Assembly: GCA_030849075.1 (NCBI GenBank)
Contig: JASAOO010003065.1
Span: forward strand, 1 to 20,019
DNA length: 20,019 nt
Direction: 5' to 3'
Origin: Zelonia costaricensis
Lineage: Eukaryota > Euglenozoa > Kinetoplastea > Trypanosomatida > Trypanosomatidae
Shown: positions 18,581 through 20,019 of the stretch, piece by piece
How positions within the stretch are numbered: position 1 is the stretch's first letter
Layout of the letters: every line of letters starts with the position of its first letter
The notes under the pieces: model-generated
Seen by the model: the letters and a program-made list of their open reading frames with translations, nothing else
Told to the model about the DNA's origin: nothing
The model's database searches: none
Program-made: the position numbers and the translations under genes

Positions 18581-18829
18581 CTCGTGTATAGGCGAGATGG
18601 AGTAGGCGTGAGGAGCGGCCTACCAAGGGCATGTAATAAGAGGCTGTTGGCAACACAAGAGCCGGGAAGGGAGAGGGGGGGAGGGGGAATGCAGAGGACG
18701 CATCCGCCGCATTGGATATGCATTAAAGACAGCAGGAGACGGGACGAGAAGAGAAGGAAGCAGGCAGCGAATGCGCCAGTGACAGGGTATGTGCGTGTGT
18801 GTATGTGCACCGACTCGTATATAGGCGAG
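18581..18829. repeat. Two near-identical 16-bp mini-hairpins, 233 bp apart
   Basis: CTCGTGTATAGGCGAG (18581-18596) and CTCGTATATAGGCGAG (18814-18829) differ at one base. Each has CTCG/CGAG arms around an AT-rich centre; the second copy extends to a 5-bp arm (ACTCG/CGAGT). Confidence 0.75.
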
Positions 18830-18979
18830 TTCAAGTGCACAAGATGAACACCGCGGGAGGGGGCACGAAATAGGCTGCAGTAAGAGAAGAAAGGGGGACG
18901 AGAGACAGACGGAGAAGGGAAGGTACCATAGGAAAACCAAAAGGCGAATTCAGGCTCAAGGTGGCACCCAAGTCGGTGG

Positions 18980-19010
<31 letters not shown>

Positions 19011-19015
19011 ACACA
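18980..19015. repeat. CA microsatellite
   Basis: Long CA repeat with two CG steps, about 240 nt downstream of the partial RAC gene's stop codon on the transcribed strand. Confidence 0.95.
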
Positions 19016-19162
19016 AAGGCGGAGGAGAGACCAGACCGGACGAGGAGGCAAAAACGCTCGCAGGAAGAAGAAGGCCCAAGGTGGTCGTGGTGATGAGTGC
19101 GGGGAAAGGGGGGGGAGGACGCGCTCGTGCCGGTCTGCGTGGGTGTGCGGCAAGAGAGTACT

Positions 19163-19200
19163 GGGGGGGGGGAACGGGGGGACGGAGCGGGGGGCGGGGG
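19163..19200 (+). other. Potential G-quadruplex motif
   Basis: Four G-runs of 10, 6, 6 and 5 separated by 3, 7 and 1 bases on the + strand, which is the template strand for the RAC genes. It begins 55 bases downstream of the partial RAC gene's stop codon. Confidence 0.6.
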
Positions 19201-19254
19201 CCGCGAGGACAGCACGCCTGCACACACACGGAGTGGCACGCTGGCAGCGCGCCG

Positions 19255-20019
19255 TCACGTGCCAGGGAGGGAGCGTTGCACCATCTCAAGCGGCATGTGT
19301 ACCACCACCGGGTCGACCGAGACGCTCCGGCTCCGGGCGGCGCCATGGCGGCTCGGCGTAAGGGGGGCAGAGTCCTGCCGCACGAAGGGCACCACGACAT
19401 CTGGGAAGCTAGCGCCGGGGCCGTTCTGCGTGCTTCGCCGCGCCCGCAGCGGCCGTGACGGCATCGACGCTTCCACAACGCGATGCCGAAGCCCCTGCCC
19501 CTCGCGCAGCAATGGCGAACCAAAGGAGCGGGACAACGGCGTGTGAGAGGTGCTTCCGCGTGACACACTTGCACCTGCGGATCCCTCCGCGGCAAGGGTA
19601 AGTGGGTTCACGGCAACGCAATGAATGAGGTTCGACGGGACGTGTGGCACACCGCTGTCGCTCCCAGCGCGCTGCTTTGCCTGAGTCACGCTCGCAACGC
19701 GCACGGCCAGCCGGTTGATCAGGCCCGCGCAGTAGTCCTCCTCGCTCACCTGCTTGTTCCGAGGTGGCGCGCCAACGTTCCACTTGTTCAGCAGCGGTTG
19801 CATCTCACGCACGCGCTGCGCCGGCGGGTAAGGTGCAAACGTGTTACTCAACACGAACGCAACTCCCACAGCTGGGCCTGTCATCGCAGCTGAAGACGAC
19901 AGCAGCGCATCCGCGTTGCTCGACGCTTTCTCTGCCGCATCATTGTCGGGCAGGACCACCTCGATCTCCGTCCGCAGTGCAGCGTGCTTGCGGCCCGGCA
20001 CGGGGTTCAGCTGGTACAT
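19255..20019 (-). CDS. Receptor-type adenylate cyclase, C-terminal part (5' end beyond window)
   Basis: The last 254 codons of a third RAC gene, open to the window edge; the Met at 20019 is internal and not the start. It aligns with the post-catalytic region of the other two genes, equivalent to residue 1099 onward of the 1355-aa protein (257 residues there) and 1102 onward of the 1365-aa protein (264 residues there). Shared blocks are MYQLNPVPGRKHAALRTEI, a segment ending in PLLNKWNV, and EEDYCAGLINRLAVRVASVT. The ectodomain, membrane helix and catalytic core lie outside the window, so activity cannot be judged. This part differs more from the two complete genes than they do from each other, for example EVVLPDNDAAE against DAIVPDKDAAE. 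The tail after about residue 125 is unrelated in detail, is Ser/Arg-rich and contains RSRSVS. It stops with TGA at 19257-19255. Confidence 0.93.
   Translation of the reverse strand: MYQLNPVPGRKHAALRTEIEVVLPDNDAAEKASSNADALLSSSAAMTGPAVGVAFVLSNTFAPYPPAQRVREMQPLLNKWNVGAPPRNKQVSEEDYCAGLINRLAVRVASVTQAKQRAGSDSGVPHVPSNLIHCVAVNPLTLAAEGSAGASVSRGSTSHTPLSRSFGSPLLREGQGLRHRVVEASMPSRPLRARRSTQNGPGASFPDVVVPFVRQDSAPLTPSRHGAARSRSVSVDPVVVHMPLEMVQRSLPGT

Larger units (their letters stand above)
14766..19254. other. Intergenic spacer between the middle and the partial RAC gene
   Basis: A 4.5-kb spacer with no supported gene. It contains many microsatellites (CA at 14969-14986, 15557-15579, 18244-18277 and 18980-19015; GAA at 15247-15267; GA at 15391-15405), a GGGGCT tract (15061-15079), G-rich purine tracts, a 22-bp direct repeat around N at 16314, a pyrimidine-rich + strand island (about 17305-17370) followed by an AT-rich patch (17395-17420), and three inverted or short repeats between 18286 and 18829. 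Long open frames here are Arg/Lys- or Pro/Ser-rich repeat translations. Confidence 0.7.

Overview
The window looks like nuclear DNA of a trypanosomatid, most probably Leishmania or a close relative. The evidence is very large intron-free genes all on one strand, GC-rich coding sequence, long spacers packed with CA/TG microsatellites and homopurine/homopyrimidine tracts, polypyrimidine-AG sites suited to trans-splicing, and genes of the kinetoplastid receptor-type adenylate cyclase (RAC) family. From family knowledge it resembles the RAC-A/RAC-B tandem cluster known in Leishmania (chromosome 17 in L. major); the species cannot be fixed from this sequence.

Layout, in transcription order (all minus strand): the last 254 codons of one RAC gene (19255-20019, cut by the window edge); a 4.5 kb spacer; a complete RAC gene (10668-14765, 1365 aa); a 3.1 kb spacer; a second complete RAC gene (3463-7530, 1355 aa); then about 3.4 kb of downstream sequence to the window edge. 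Each complete protein has a signal peptide, a large ectodomain of the periplasmic-binding-protein (Venus flytrap) type, one transmembrane helix and one class III nucleotidyl cyclase domain with both metal-binding aspartates, followed by a variable cytoplasmic tail. The expected activity is ATP to cyclic AMP at the surface or flagellar membrane. The ectodomains are clearly diverged, while part of the catalytic domain is identical at DNA level over 149 bp.

The most notable non-gene feature lies about 350 nt downstream of the 3463-7530 gene, on the same strand. It is a 728-bp 5'-truncated non-LTR retroposon (2388-3115). It keeps the C-terminal C2H2 zinc-finger region of an ingi/L1Tc-like ORF, ends in A13, and is flanked by a near-perfect 12/13-bp target-site duplication. 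A perfect 13-bp inverted repeat abuts its 3' end.

The rest of the spacers shows no convincing protein gene, tRNA or rRNA. It holds microsatellites, G-runs, several hairpins, and one 22-bp direct repeat around an ambiguous base that is probably an assembly artefact. The + strand of the spacers is mostly purine-rich, so the transcribed RNA would be pyrimidine-rich. Open frames there are low-complexity translations of repeats.
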